Below are positions 50,995 to 60,235 of a stretch of 64,000 bases of DNA, one piece after another. The DNA is from Pseudomonas migulae NBRC 103157 (lineage in GTDB: Bacteria > Pseudomonadota > Gammaproteobacteria > Pseudomonadales > Pseudomonadaceae). The DNA lies in NCBI RefSeq assembly GCF_002091715.1, contig NZ_BDAG01000025.1, positions 38,000 to 101,999 on the forward strand, read 5' to 3'. Made by a program: the position numbers and the translations under genes. Position 1 is the first letter of the stretch; each line of letters opens with the position of its first letter. The notes under the pieces are model-generated. The model had not been told where the DNA came from and made no database searches. It saw nothing but the letters and a program-made list of their open reading frames with translations.

Positions 50995-52386
50995 TCAGTT
51001 TGCAGTTGCTGCGGCTGGGATGACCAACATGCTGCCCACAGCCGCCGTCGTACCGGCCACCGCACCGCTTACCGCCGCGGATGTGCTTGCCACTGCACCG
51101 CTAACGGCTGCGGACATGGTGCTCAAAACGCCTGCCAATGCCGTCCATGCAACTGCAGCTAGGCGGATCAGCAATAAGAGCCCCGAAACAAGTGCAGCGG
51201 GTATTCCCATGCTGACCAACGCCGCACCAATACCCACCACTACGACAACTGTCGCGACGGCGATACCCAGATCAATGAGTACCTGGGCCCAGTTTATTTC
51301 TTTGAGCATTTCTAACGTCAGATCGGTATACCGCTGAATTTCCTTCCATACCGCTCTCAGCTGATCGTCCGTCCAGCTCAAAATCTGGCCGCCGGTTTCA
51401 CTGACCCAAACCCAGGTTTTTTGTGCTTCTCGGCGCACCCACTCGCCCTTTTTGTCGAGCCAGGCAACAGCGTCTTGCAAATGTTGCTGAACCTCTTTCG
51501 ACAGTTGCCTGATACCTTGTGCCCCCTGTTCCAATAGGCTATCGACAGAGGCTTGTACTTGTTGCGTCCAACTCTCGACATGGGCTGGACGAGTAGTTGG
51601 TGCTGGACCATATACCGGCACTGGTACGGGGGCGGGTCGTGGCGGTTGATCCGGGGTATTGGGCGGTAGTAAAGGTAGCCATTTGGCAGGGTCTGAGGCG
51701 CGAGTTGGTTTGTGTTCCTTGTTAAATTCTCTGTCGCGTTCACGCTCTTCATCGTCTCGACAATCGCTAACTTCGAGTACAGCGAAGCGCTTTTTCTTCC
51801 CCGCAATGCGCTCATAGTCCTGGCGCTGCTCTCGAGATAGAAAATCCTTTGGGAACTTAACTTCGACAACCCGCTCGAGATTATCTGGGTGCATCGCTCC
51901 ATCGTGATCGGGGCCCATCGTTCCGGGCCAGCGTACATTAGGGTTTTGCACGATGATGACATCGGGCCGCCGCAGAAGACCTGAGGTTCTTCCGCTAGGG
52001 AAAAATGTCATGGTATGACGCCGGTCTGGGTCAGGTCGCTGGCCTCTTGATAACGAAGTACTCAAAAACGGTATTGGCGGCTTGGGCATTTTGGGTGCCA
52101 TGTCGAAACTTACTTCTGCCTTGTAATCCCATCGGAAGTCATGTCGAAATTCATCAGCCTTAATCAACCCGCTCATGACGAGTTGTTTCAATTCGACATC
52201 AGCAATGCCGCCATCACGCGTGGGTTTGACCGTCAAGCGCGGGAAACGAGCAGCGTAGCGTGCTTTTTCCATTAAGTAGCCTTGATCGTTTGGCGCGACC
52301 GTGCCTATCGTGACTTCACCTTTAACGCTTGTTGTCGTGCATCCCTTGGGTGCTTGTGGCGACTTGGGTTCTTGAATGATTGCCAT
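50995..52386 (-). CDS. VRR-NUC nuclease effector of the type VI secretion system
   Basis: A 463-residue protein. A VRR-NUC domain lies around residues 135-210, with the PD-(D/E)xK residues Asp142 in RRPDVIIV, Glu175 and Lys177 in VVEVKFPK, and Gln187 in SREQRQDY. A Pro-rich hinge (~240-265) leads to an amphipathic helical stretch (VESWTQQVQASVDSLLEQ) and, unusually, two to three hydrophobic segments near residues 378-430 with an Ala/Ser/Thr/Val-rich tail. VRR-NUC effectors cut DNA in competitor cells. The gene begins at the base next to the vgrG stop and is followed by the DUF3396 immunity gene. Confidence 0.86.
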   Translation of the reverse strand: MAIIQEPKSPQAPKGCTTTSVKGEVTIGTVAPNDQGYLMEKARYAARFPRLTVKPTRDGGIADVELKQLVMSGLIKADEFRHDFRWDYKAEVSFDMAPKMPKPPIPFLSTSLSRGQRPDPDRRHTMTFFPSGRTSGLLRRPDVIIVQNPNVRWPGTMGPDHDGAMHPDNLERVVEVKFPKDFLSREQRQDYERIAGKKKRFAVLEVSDCRDDEERERDREFNKEHKPTRASDPAKWLPLLPPNTPDQPPRPAPVPVPVYGPAPTTRPAHVESWTQQVQASVDSLLEQGAQGIRQLSKEVQQHLQDAVAWLDKKGEWVRREAQKTWVWVSETGGQILSWTDDQLRAVWKEIQRYTDLTLEMLKEINWAQVLIDLGIAVATVVVVVGIGAALVSMGIPAALVSGLLLLIRLAAVAWTALAGVLSTMSAAVSGAVASTSAAVSGAVAGTTAAVGSMLVIPAAATAN

Positions 52387-54630
52387 CTAGCTTGCCTCCG
52401 TGGCGTTTCGATAATCCAGGCTCATCTCGACAGGCGCCGTTTCGCCGGCCCTAATTAAAGGTTTTTTAGGCTCAGGATTGCGTTGTGGCGTGAACAGTTC
52501 TACGTCTGCTGGCTCTTGGCTGTGAGCCAAAAAAGTTCGACCTTGGTCGTCGGTATAGCCTGCGATCTTTGTTCCGTCTGCTAGCTTAAGTGTGTAGGGG
52601 CTACCCACCATTGGCTCGCCTGTTTTTTCATCCTGGAGCAGGTAGCGTGCCTTATGACTGCGAGGGGCACCTTCGAGCAATTTGCCTGATTTATCTTTAT
52701 CCGCGGCGCCAGGAAGTAACGGTCCGAGAATCTGAATCCCGGTTCCTGCCCCCGGCGCACCGCCAGAGTTCGCCTTCACCTCAGCACCACTAATGGTCAC
52801 GCCACCCGCATCAACCTTGACGAAACTCCCCCCAGCCTTCGCCGTCAGTTCCATCCCGCCTTCAACGACGACCTTGTTGCCCGCGTGGTAGTGAATCTCC
52901 TCACCAGCTTCAACAAACTGCGCTGTGCCGACTTTGACGTGCTGAGTCACGCCCACCGTGAGGTGATCATCCGCCCGCGCTTCGGTCTTGCGATCCAGGT
53001 GCGTGATCCGATGCTCTTCAACCTTGAACTCGCTGAAAACCTTGGCTTCAACCGTGTCATGCCGCTCGTTGCCGATACGGATTTTCTGGTCGTGCTCGAT
53101 GTTTTCATCCCAGTCGCGCTGGGCATGCAGGTAGATCTGTTCCGCACCTTTTTTGTCTTCGATGCGAAATTCGTTGTAGCCCTTGCCGCCCGGGGAGCTG
53201 AGAGTCTTGAAGGTGCTGCGGGTCTTGTTCGCCGGCAGGTCGTAGGGGACGACGTTTTCCTTGTGGTACAGGCAGCCGGTGATCAGCGGTTGGTCGGGAT
53301 CGCCTTCGAGGAAGGTAACCAGCACTTCCATGCCGACGCGCGGAATCGCGATGCCACCGTAGGCGCTGCCGGCCCAGCCGGTGGCGACGCGCAGCCAGCA
53401 GCTGGTGTTGTCGTTGGCCTGGCCGTCGCGGTCCCAGTGGAATTGGACTTTGACGCGGCCGTACTCGTCGCAGTGGATTTCTTCACCCGGTGGACCGGTG
53501 ACGATGGCGGTCTGGCTGCCGAGGACTTGCGGTTTCGGGTGTTCGAGGGCAGGGCGGTAGTGCGCGTCCCACGGCGTGGCGAGGAAGCGGTTGCGGTAGC
53601 CCTGATGGAAGTCGTCTTTGTTCTGGGTGACGTCGCTGGTGACGTTTTCGCCGAGCACCTGCGGCTGTTTGCCTTCGTGGACCACTTCCAGCAGCAGCCA
53701 GAGGTCGTTCCATTCGGCGCGCGGGTGTTCGCTCAGGGCCATGAAGTGGCCGCTGGCCAGCGTCGGCTGATCGCCTTTGCCTTCCGCGAGTTTGTAGTCG
53801 CTGCGGTGGCGTTCGAGGGCGCGGGTTGCCAGTTGTTTGCCACGGGCGCGGTCGGTGAAGCGGCCGGGATAATCGTAGTCTTCCAGATCAGGCGCGAACG
53901 CGCTGGAAGCGGTGCCTTCGGGGAGGATGCGGGGTTTTTCGAAATCGTAATCGCGGCGGCTGACGCGGGTGGTGCGGGTTTCCAGGCGCAGGTTGAAGCG
54001 CTTGATCACCGGTTTCTCGGCGGCCATGCCCGAGTCTTGCTGATAGGCCACGGGCGCGAGTTTGCGAAATACCGTCTGGTCGTCGCCAAACACCAGTTTG
54101 TGGCCGCTGCTGCTGTGCTGGAAATGGAAGTGGATGCCTTCTTCTTCGCACAGGCGCTGGATGAAATGCAGGTCGGATTCGTCGTACTGCACGCAGTAGA
54201 CGCGTTCCGGGTAGTTGGCGCCGAGCTGGAAGCTGTAGGCGTCGGCGAGGATCCCTCGCGCTTCGAGAACCTCGGCGATGATCTTCGGCACCGTCAAGTG
54301 CTGGAAGATCTGCTGGTCATGGTTATGTCGCAGGTACGCCAGTTGCGGCACCAGGCTGATGCTGTAGCGGGTCAGGCTTTTGCCGGAGTCGCCTTGCTCG
54401 ATGCGGTAAACCAGCCCGTGAATGATGCCTTCGCCGGTGGCGCCGAAGGTCAGGCAGCCGCGCTTGTGCAGCGAGTCTTCGAGTTTCAGGTCGGGGCGGG
54501 TGCTAACCAGTTCGATGTCAAAACAGAAGGGCTGATTGAGGGCTTCGCGACCGACGAAACTGAGTACTTGAAGGTCAACGGAAACGCCTTCCAGCGTGAG
54601 GGAAATATGGGTTGCGTTCGCGTCCAGCAT
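52387..54630 (-). CDS. vgrG: VgrG spike protein of the type VI secretion system
   Basis: A 747-residue VgrG. The phage gp27/gp44-like N-terminal half (FVGREALNQPFCFDIEL; YDESDLHFIQRLCEEEGIHFHFQH) is followed by the gp5 OB-fold (TGPPGEEIHCDEYGRVKVQFHWDRDG; SGRAGSAYGGIAIPRVGMEV-like region), the repetitive needle and a DUF2345-like segment (GKVVVEGGMELTAKAGGSFVKVDAGGV). The C-terminal ~110 residues add a small beta domain (GSPYTLKLADGTKIAGYTDDQGRTF), probably an adaptor or effector-loading extension. ATG at 54630 is chosen from the conserved start MLDANATHISL. First gene of the effector island. Confidence 0.94.
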   Translation of the reverse strand: MLDANATHISLTLEGVSVDLQVLSFVGREALNQPFCFDIELVSTRPDLKLEDSLHKRGCLTFGATGEGIIHGLVYRIEQGDSGKSLTRYSISLVPQLAYLRHNHDQQIFQHLTVPKIIAEVLEARGILADAYSFQLGANYPERVYCVQYDESDLHFIQRLCEEEGIHFHFQHSSSGHKLVFGDDQTVFRKLAPVAYQQDSGMAAEKPVIKRFNLRLETRTTRVSRRDYDFEKPRILPEGTASSAFAPDLEDYDYPGRFTDRARGKQLATRALERHRSDYKLAEGKGDQPTLASGHFMALSEHPRAEWNDLWLLLEVVHEGKQPQVLGENVTSDVTQNKDDFHQGYRNRFLATPWDAHYRPALEHPKPQVLGSQTAIVTGPPGEEIHCDEYGRVKVQFHWDRDGQANDNTSCWLRVATGWAGSAYGGIAIPRVGMEVLVTFLEGDPDQPLITGCLYHKENVVPYDLPANKTRSTFKTLSSPGGKGYNEFRIEDKKGAEQIYLHAQRDWDENIEHDQKIRIGNERHDTVEAKVFSEFKVEEHRITHLDRKTEARADDHLTVGVTQHVKVGTAQFVEAGEEIHYHAGNKVVVEGGMELTAKAGGSFVKVDAGGVTISGAEVKANSGGAPGAGTGIQILGPLLPGAADKDKSGKLLEGAPRSHKARYLLQDEKTGEPMVGSPYTLKLADGTKIAGYTDDQGRTFLAHSQEPADVELFTPQRNPEPKKPLIRAGETAPVEMSLDYRNATEAS
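52736..53755. repeat. 1020-base vgrG repeat, copy B
   Basis: Direct-repeat partner of 48820-49839, lying within the complete vgrG. Homologous recombination between the two copies would delete 3916 bases, removing the VRR-NUC effector and immunity genes and attaching the DUF2235 effector to the intact VgrG. Confidence 0.92.
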
Positions 54631-54701
54631 GCCTTGAATTCCGTCCTTTGGATAAGCAGATGCGGATGGTGCAGGATTAAACCGCCTCATTCAAGGCGCA
54701 A
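54436..54701. repeat. Second copy of the vgrG 5' region
   Basis: Partner of 46213-46478 (offset 8223), covering the start of the complete vgrG and its upstream region. Confidence 0.85.
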
Positions 54702-54781
54702 ATGCCGTAGACGGTGAGGCAGGGCCGCATCGGGGAAACCCCTAATGGCACGGTTTCATTAAGGCTGGCGGTGTGAGTCAG

Positions 54782-54884
54782 ACCGCTTTCGCGAGCAAGC
54801 CCGCTCCCACATTTAGACGCTGGTGTTCATGCGTTTTGTGCTCGCAGGAGATCCAATGTGGGAGCGGGCTTGCTCGCGAAGAGG
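54782..54884. repeat. REP pair (CGCGAGCAAGCCCGCTCCCACATT type)
   Basis: Inverted arms of about 26 bases with a 42-base spacer. They lie upstream of vgrG and downstream of mtlZ, both on the minus strand, so the pair may mark the end of the mannitol transcript. Confidence 0.9.
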
Positions 54885-54893
54885 CCGGCAGCT

Positions 54894-55838
54894 TCAGCGA
54901 AGATCCAACTGCTGCCGATACGGCAAATCCGGCCCGGTCTTGCTGCACGTCAGCGCCGCCGCCTGTACCGCAAACCTCAACATCCCGTCGATCTGCTCGC
55001 GCGCAAGCGATTGCACACCCTCCACCGAATCCAGCTGCTGCTCGGTCAGCCAGGTAATCAACGCCGCTTGAAACGTATCGCCAGCCCCCACGGTGTCGGC
55101 AATCTTCACCGGACAAGCCGGCACCGACCACGAGCCATGAGCACGGCTGAATACCGTCGCGCCCTCGCCACCACGGGTCAGGAACACCAGCTGACAGCGA
55201 TGTTGCAACCAGCCTTCGATCACGCGCTGCGGATCCTGCTCGGGATACAACAGGCTCAAATCCTCATCGCTCACTTTGATCAGGTCGGCCAGCTCGACCA
55301 ACGTGGCCACCCGCGAACGCCACAGGTCGATGTTCGGTTCAGGATTGAGCCGCACGTTCGGATCGAGGCTGATCAGCCGTTTGCCGCTTTCTCGCTGCAC
55401 CAAGGCCAGCAGTGTATCGGCGATCGGCTGCACCACCAGGGAGAACGAACCGATGTGCAAGCCGCGCACCTGCGGCCCCAACTCCGGCAGATGCTCCGGT
55501 TTCAACTGCCGATCCGCGCAGCCTTCACCACGAAAGCTGTAATGCGGCGAACCGTTGGCACCCACGGCGACCATCGCCAGCGTGGTCGGTGCCGCGAAGT
55601 CCACCAGGTAATCGGCACGCACGCCTTCATCCTGCAACACTTGCTGCAAACGCCGGCCAAGGTAGTCAGTCGACAACCCGGCAAACAGCGCTGCATCCAC
55701 GCCGAGCCGGCGCAAACCGACCGCGACGTTGAACGGCGAACCGCCGGCAATCGCCTTGAAATTCACTTTTGAAGCCAGGCCGCTGGCGTCGTCTTCACTG
55801 AAGAAATCGAACAGCGCTTCGCCACACACCAGGTACAT
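54894..55838 (-). CDS. mtlZ: Fructokinase MtlZ (PfkB family)
   Basis: A 314-residue PfkB/ribokinase-family sugar kinase. N-terminal FKAIAGGSPFNVAVGLRRLGVDAALFAG binds the sugar, and the C-terminal signature DTVGAGDTFQAALI carries the catalytic Asp. As the last gene of mtlEFGKDYZ it phosphorylates fructose released by mannitol oxidation. Its start lies 13 bases after the mtlY stop. Confidence 0.93.
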   Translation of the reverse strand: MYLVCGEALFDFFSEDDASGLASKVNFKAIAGGSPFNVAVGLRRLGVDAALFAGLSTDYLGRRLQQVLQDEGVRADYLVDFAAPTTLAMVAVGANGSPHYSFRGEGCADRQLKPEHLPELGPQVRGLHIGSFSLVVQPIADTLLALVQRESGKRLISLDPNVRLNPEPNIDLWRSRVATLVELADLIKVSDEDLSLLYPEQDPQRVIEGWLQHRCQLVFLTRGGEGATVFSRAHGSWSVPACPVKIADTVGAGDTFQAALITWLTEQQLDSVEGVQSLAREQIDGMLRFAVQAAALTCSKTGPDLPYRQQLDLR

Positions 55839-55851
55839 AGTTGTTCACTCT

Positions 55852-57348
55852 TTAAAGGGTTGCGACATGCTGTTGGTAGCGTTCATAGGCCTGCTGACAG
55901 GCCGCCACGTTTGCTGCAATCGGCAGGGTTTCGCTGGCGAGGTCGAGCTTCACGCAGCGTTCGCACAGGTCCGCCAGGCTGTCTTCGTGGCCGTTTGCCG
56001 AGGATTTGCACCACGCGGCCTGAATCGCCGCGCCGAGGGCGGCGGCTTCGCTTTGTTCGGTGCAGATCACCGGGGTGTTCATGATGTCGGCGACGATCTG
56101 CCGCCACACCGGACTTTTCGAGCCGCCGCCGATCAGGCAGATGCGCAGGCTTTGTAAGCCATTCTGGCGCAGCAGGTCCAGTCCGTAACGCAAACCGAAG
56201 GTCGTGCCTTCGACCACGGCGCGGCACAGGTTAGCTTGTGTCAGGTTCGTCATGGTCAAGCCGAGCAAACTGCCGGTGGCATGGGGCAGGGCGGGGACGC
56301 GTTCGCCGTTGAGAAACGGCAGCATGCACACGCCTTCGGCACCGATGGGGGCTTGCGCCACGAGGTGGTTGAATTGCTCGATATCCAGGTCGAACAAATC
56401 GCGAACCACTCCGGTGGCGTTGGTCAGGTTCATCGTGCAGATCAGCGGCAGCCAGCCACCGCTGGAGGCACAGAACGTTGCGACCGAAGCGTCCGGGCTG
56501 ATTTTCGGTTGATCGGCATAGGCGTAAACCGTGCCCGAAGAGCCGAGGCTCATGGTGATCGTGCCAGGCTGGATGTTGCCGGTGCCGATGGCGCCCATCA
56601 TGTTGTCGCCGCCGCCGCTGGACACCAGCGCGTCGGGGTTGATGCCCAAGTGTTCGGCGATGGCCGGCAGAATTGTGCCGACCGGCTGATGGGCGTCGAT
56701 CAACTCCGGCAGCGCCGCTTGCAAGCGTCCGCTGGGGTCGATGTCGCGCAACAGCTGCAAGTCCCACTGGCGGGTGCGTACGTTGAAATAACCGGTGCCC
56801 GAGGCGTCGCCGTACTCGCTGCAGCTGCGGCCGGTGAGCCAGTGGTTGAGGTAGTCGTGGGGCAGCAGGATGCGCGCGATCCGGGAAAAAACCTCCGGGT
56901 GCCGTTCTTGGGTCCAGAGCAGTTTTGACACCGTGTAGCCCGGTGCGATGACCACGCCGAGGCGTTCGAGCGAGCCTTTTTCACCGCCGAGATGGGCGAG
57001 CAGGCGTTCGTTTTCCGCGGTGGATTCGGTGTCGCACCAGAGCTTGGCGGGGCGCAGCACCTGGCCTTGATCGTCGAGCAGGACCAGGCCGTGTTGTTGG
57101 CCGGAGACGCCGATACCGAGGATCTGTTGACCGTCGACGTTTGCCGCGATCAAGGCACGGCGAGTCGCCGACGTGAATGCTTCAAGCCATTGCGAGGTGT
57201 CCTGCTCACGACGGCCGTTGGCGCCGCTGATCAACGTGTGCGCGGCGGCGCCCTGGCCGAGGACCTGACCGCTGACCGCATCGAGAACGAGGGCCTTTGT
57301 GCCTTGGGTACCGCAGTCGATGCCGAGGAATAATTGTTGGTTTGCCAT
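55852..57348 (-). CDS. mtlY: Xylulokinase MtlY (FGGY family)
   Basis: A 498-residue FGGY carbohydrate kinase. The N-terminal phosphate loop is LGIDCGTQGTKALVLD, GVSGQQHGLVLLD identifies the xylulokinase group, and SGGGDNMMGAIGTG and LIGGGSKSPVWRQIVADIMNTPV form the C-terminal ATPase half. It phosphorylates D-xylulose produced from arabitol by the MtlD dehydrogenase. In the operon it lies between mtlD and mtlZ. Confidence 0.93.
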   Translation of the reverse strand: MANQQLFLGIDCGTQGTKALVLDAVSGQVLGQGAAAHTLISGANGRREQDTSQWLEAFTSATRRALIAANVDGQQILGIGVSGQQHGLVLLDDQGQVLRPAKLWCDTESTAENERLLAHLGGEKGSLERLGVVIAPGYTVSKLLWTQERHPEVFSRIARILLPHDYLNHWLTGRSCSEYGDASGTGYFNVRTRQWDLQLLRDIDPSGRLQAALPELIDAHQPVGTILPAIAEHLGINPDALVSSGGGDNMMGAIGTGNIQPGTITMSLGSSGTVYAYADQPKISPDASVATFCASSGGWLPLICTMNLTNATGVVRDLFDLDIEQFNHLVAQAPIGAEGVCMLPFLNGERVPALPHATGSLLGLTMTNLTQANLCRAVVEGTTFGLRYGLDLLRQNGLQSLRICLIGGGSKSPVWRQIVADIMNTPVICTEQSEAAALGAAIQAAWCKSSANGHEDSLADLCERCVKLDLASETLPIAANVAACQQAYERYQQHVATL

Positions 57349-57385
57349 GGGAAGTCCTTGGTGTGTCAGGTCGATCTGGGTGAAG

Positions 57386-57459
57386 CTATCGCGAGCAAGC
57401 TTGCTCCTACAGGTTTTGTGTCGTTCGTTGGAGTGTGGCTCGCAAGCTTGCTCGCGATG
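57386..57459. repeat. REP element (ATCGCGAGCAAGCTTGCTCC type) within the mtl operon
   Basis: Imperfect inverted arms ATCGCGAGCAAGCTTG and CAAGCTTGCTCGCGAT. It separates mtlD from mtlY. Confidence 0.82.
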
Positions 57460-57483
57460 ACGGCGGTCATTTCACCGTCGCTC

Positions 57484-58956
57484 TTACGCCAACACCCGCT
57501 CCAACGTCCGCGTCACACCCACCTCGCGCAAACTGTTACAGCACCACTCAAACGCCGCCACAAATTCAGGCGAACGCGCAATCGCGGTCCCGAAAATCTC
57601 TTCAACCCCCAGCAACCGCTGGGTAATCAACGCATCATCCGCCACCAGCGCCTGGCAAAACGCGGCGCGTGGATCAGGGATCGAATAGGTATCGCCGTGC
57701 TCATCCACCCCCTTCAAATACAACGCCCACGCCGCCACGACCAACGCCGCACGTTTGGTCTCCCGGCCATCGGCAATCAAACGGTTGATCGTCGGAATGG
57801 TGAACTTGGGAAACTTCGATGAGCCGTCCGAACACACGCGCTCCAGCTGATCGGCAATCGCCTGATTGGAGAAACGCTCGACCAGCGTGTTCTTGTACTC
57901 GGTCAGATCGATCCCCGGAACGGGCGACAGCTGCGGTGTCACGTCCAGGTCCATGTAGGCGCGCATGTAGCGTACAAACAGCGGGTCGTTCATGGTCTCG
58001 TGAACGAAACGGTAGCCCTTCAGAAACCCGAGATACGTCAGTGCCAGATGACTGCCGTTGAGCAGTTTGATCTTCATCTCTTCATACGGTGTCACGTCGT
58101 CGGTGAACTGCACGCCGACCTTTTCCCAGGCCGGACGCCCGTTGACGAATTTGTCTTCCAGCACCCACTGTACAAACGGTTCGCAGACCACTGGCCAGGC
58201 ATCGTCGACTGCATGTTTGTCGTGCAATTGCAGTTTGTGCTCGGTGCTGGTCATCGGTGTGATGCGGTCAACCATGGCATTCGGAAAGCTCACGTTTGTG
58301 GCGATCCAGTCGTGCAGTTCTACATCGCGTAAAGCAGCGAAGGCCAGCAGCGCCTTGCGGGTCACCGCGCCATTGTGCGGGAGGTTATCGCAGGACATCA
58401 GAGTGAACGCCGGCGTACCGACGGCACGACGTTTGGCCAGTGCGGCGCAGAGGAAACCGAACACGGTTTTCGGCGAATCCGGGTGCGCCAGGTCGTGCTG
58501 GATCTGCGGCAGATGCGCCATGAATTCGCCGTTGCTGTCGTCGATGCAATAACCGCCTTCGGTGATGGTCAGCGAGACAATGCGGATCTCGGGACTGGCC
58601 AGTTTATCGATCAACGCGTGCGCGCCGTCCTCGGCCAGCAGCATGTCGCGGATCGCGCCGATGACCCGGACTTCGGTGTCGTCGGTGTCGCCCAATTCGA
58701 ACAGGGTGAAGAGGTAATCCTGCTCCTTCAGATCGTCTCGGGCGCGACGATCTTCGGCGCGCAGGCCGACGCCGCAAATCGCCCAGTCCAGGCCCTCGCC
58801 GGTGTTCATCAAGGCGTCGGTGTAATACGCCTGATGGGCGCGGTGGAAACCGCCGACGCCGATGTGCGCGATACCTTGGCGGGTATCGCTCAGGGCGTAG
58901 GCGGGCAGGACCACTTCGGGTGCGAGGTGGTGCAGGTTCTGTTTATTCAGTTTCAT
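57484..58956 (-). CDS. mtlD: Mannitol (polyol) 2-dehydrogenase MtlD
   Basis: A 490-residue NAD-dependent long-chain polyol dehydrogenase oxidising mannitol to fructose and also arabitol and glucitol. The Rossmann start is IAHIGVGGFHRAHQAYYTD, and the catalytic Lys with Asn and His occurs in EEMKIKLLNGSHLALTYLG. The length matches P. fluorescens mannitol dehydrogenase. ATG at 58956 is preferred over GTG one codon earlier, with AGAGAG upstream. It follows mtlK by 16 bases. Confidence 0.94.
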   Translation of the reverse strand: MKLNKQNLHHLAPEVVLPAYALSDTRQGIAHIGVGGFHRAHQAYYTDALMNTGEGLDWAICGVGLRAEDRRARDDLKEQDYLFTLFELGDTDDTEVRVIGAIRDMLLAEDGAHALIDKLASPEIRIVSLTITEGGYCIDDSNGEFMAHLPQIQHDLAHPDSPKTVFGFLCAALAKRRAVGTPAFTLMSCDNLPHNGAVTRKALLAFAALRDVELHDWIATNVSFPNAMVDRITPMTSTEHKLQLHDKHAVDDAWPVVCEPFVQWVLEDKFVNGRPAWEKVGVQFTDDVTPYEEMKIKLLNGSHLALTYLGFLKGYRFVHETMNDPLFVRYMRAYMDLDVTPQLSPVPGIDLTEYKNTLVERFSNQAIADQLERVCSDGSSKFPKFTIPTINRLIADGRETKRAALVVAAWALYLKGVDEHGDTYSIPDPRAAFCQALVADDALITQRLLGVEEIFGTAIARSPEFVAAFEWCCNSLREVGVTRTLERVLA

Positions 58957-58972
58957 CACAGGCTCTCTGAAA

Positions 58973-60076
58973 TCAGGCCGCAGCGCGCAACGGGCGGGTC
59001 AGCGCCACGCCGTCGGCATCGAATAAATGGCAGTGTTCGGCGTCCAGATGCAGGCTCAGGGTTTCGCCATAACGGCTGGCCAGGTCGCCGCGAACGCGCA
59101 TGGTCAGCGCTTCACCGGACTTGGTCAGCACGTGGCAGAAGGTGTCGCTGCCCAAGCGCTCGCTGACGTCGGCGGTGACTTGCAGCGTGCAGTCGCCGGT
59201 TTGCGCCAGTTCCAGATGTTCCGGACGAATGCCCAGGGTCACCGCGCCGCCGACGCTCAGTTTGGCGCCGCTCAATGGCAACGTGATGCGGGTGCCGGCA
59301 TCGAGCGCCACTTCGCAGCTTTGGGCGTCGACACGGGTGACTTGGCCCTTGAGGAAACCCATTTTCGGTGTGCCGAGAAAGCCGGCGACGAACAGGTTGG
59401 CCGGTTGGTGATACAGGTCCAGCGGCGAACCGACCTGCTCGATCCTGCCGCCATTCAACACCACCACTTTGTCGGCCATGGTCATGGCTTCGACCTGATC
59501 GTGAGTCACGTAGATCATCGTCGCTTGCAACTCCTTGTGCAGGCGCAACAGTTCAAGGCGCATCTGCACGCGCAGGGCGGCGTCGAGGTTGGACAGCGGT
59601 TCGTCGAACAGGAAAATTTTCGGGTTACGCACGATGGCGCGGCCGATGGCCACGCGTTGACGCTGGCCGCCCGACAGCTGTTTCGGTTTGCGCTCCAGCA
59701 TCGGCCCGAGCTCGAGGATGCGTGCTGCTTCGCCGACCTTTTTCTCGACTTCGGCTTTTGGTACGCCGGCCAGATCGAGGGCAAACGACATGTTTTTACG
59801 CACGCTCATGTGCGGGTACAGGGCGTAGGTCTGGAACACCATCGCCAGGTCGCGCTTGGCTGGGCTGACTTCGGTGATGTCGCGGCCATCGAGTTCAATG
59901 GTGCCGCCGCTGACTTCTTCCAGGCCGGCGATCAGCCGCAGCAGCGTGGATTTGCCGCAGCCCGACGGGCCGACGAAGACCACGAATTCCTTGTCGTTCA
60001 CTTCCAGGTCGATGCCTTTGATGATGGAAAAGCCTTCGAAGCCTTTTTGCAGATTCTTGATTTTCAGGTTGGCCAT
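58973..60076 (-). CDS. mtlK: Polyol ABC transporter ATPase MtlK
   Basis: A 367-residue ATP-binding subunit of the MalK/UgpC type. Walker A is GPSGCGKST, the signature LSGGQRQRVAIGRAIVRNP, Walker B IFLFDEPLSNLD, and the H-loop YVTHDQVEAMT. The C-terminal ~120 residues are an OB-type regulatory domain (ITLPLSGAKLSVGGAVTLGIRPEHLEL). It energises uptake of mannitol, glucitol and arabitol by MtlEFG. It lies after a REP element separating it from mtlG. Confidence 0.94.
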   Translation of the reverse strand: MANLKIKNLQKGFEGFSIIKGIDLEVNDKEFVVFVGPSGCGKSTLLRLIAGLEEVSGGTIELDGRDITEVSPAKRDLAMVFQTYALYPHMSVRKNMSFALDLAGVPKAEVEKKVGEAARILELGPMLERKPKQLSGGQRQRVAIGRAIVRNPKIFLFDEPLSNLDAALRVQMRLELLRLHKELQATMIYVTHDQVEAMTMADKVVVLNGGRIEQVGSPLDLYHQPANLFVAGFLGTPKMGFLKGQVTRVDAQSCEVALDAGTRITLPLSGAKLSVGGAVTLGIRPEHLELAQTGDCTLQVTADVSERLGSDTFCHVLTKSGEALTMRVRGDLASRYGETLSLHLDAEHCHLFDADGVALTRPLRAAA

Positions 60077-60126
60077 GGTGATGGGCCTCCGCTTTTAGTT
60101 ATTCAGATTGAGCCGCGCACGCTTTG

Positions 60127-60210
60127 TGCAGGCGCCGGCTTGCTGGCGATGACGGCCTCGAGAGCAATGCAATATCCAAGGGCCTCATCGCCAGCAAGCC
60201 GGCTCCTACA
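60127..60210. repeat. REP pair (GCCGGCTTGCTGGCGATGACGGCC type) within the mtl operon
   Basis: Inverted arms with a 23-base spacer lying between mtlG and mtlK; can form a stable hairpin in the mRNA. Confidence 0.88.
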
Positions 60211-60235
60211 AGAGATCGTGGCGTGTCAGTAATCT

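Noticed and set aside
52885..54717. A 610-codon plus-strand frame opposite vgrG
   Set aside because: It arises from codon bias of vgrG on the minus strand; the same mirror frame appears opposite the truncated vgrG copy.
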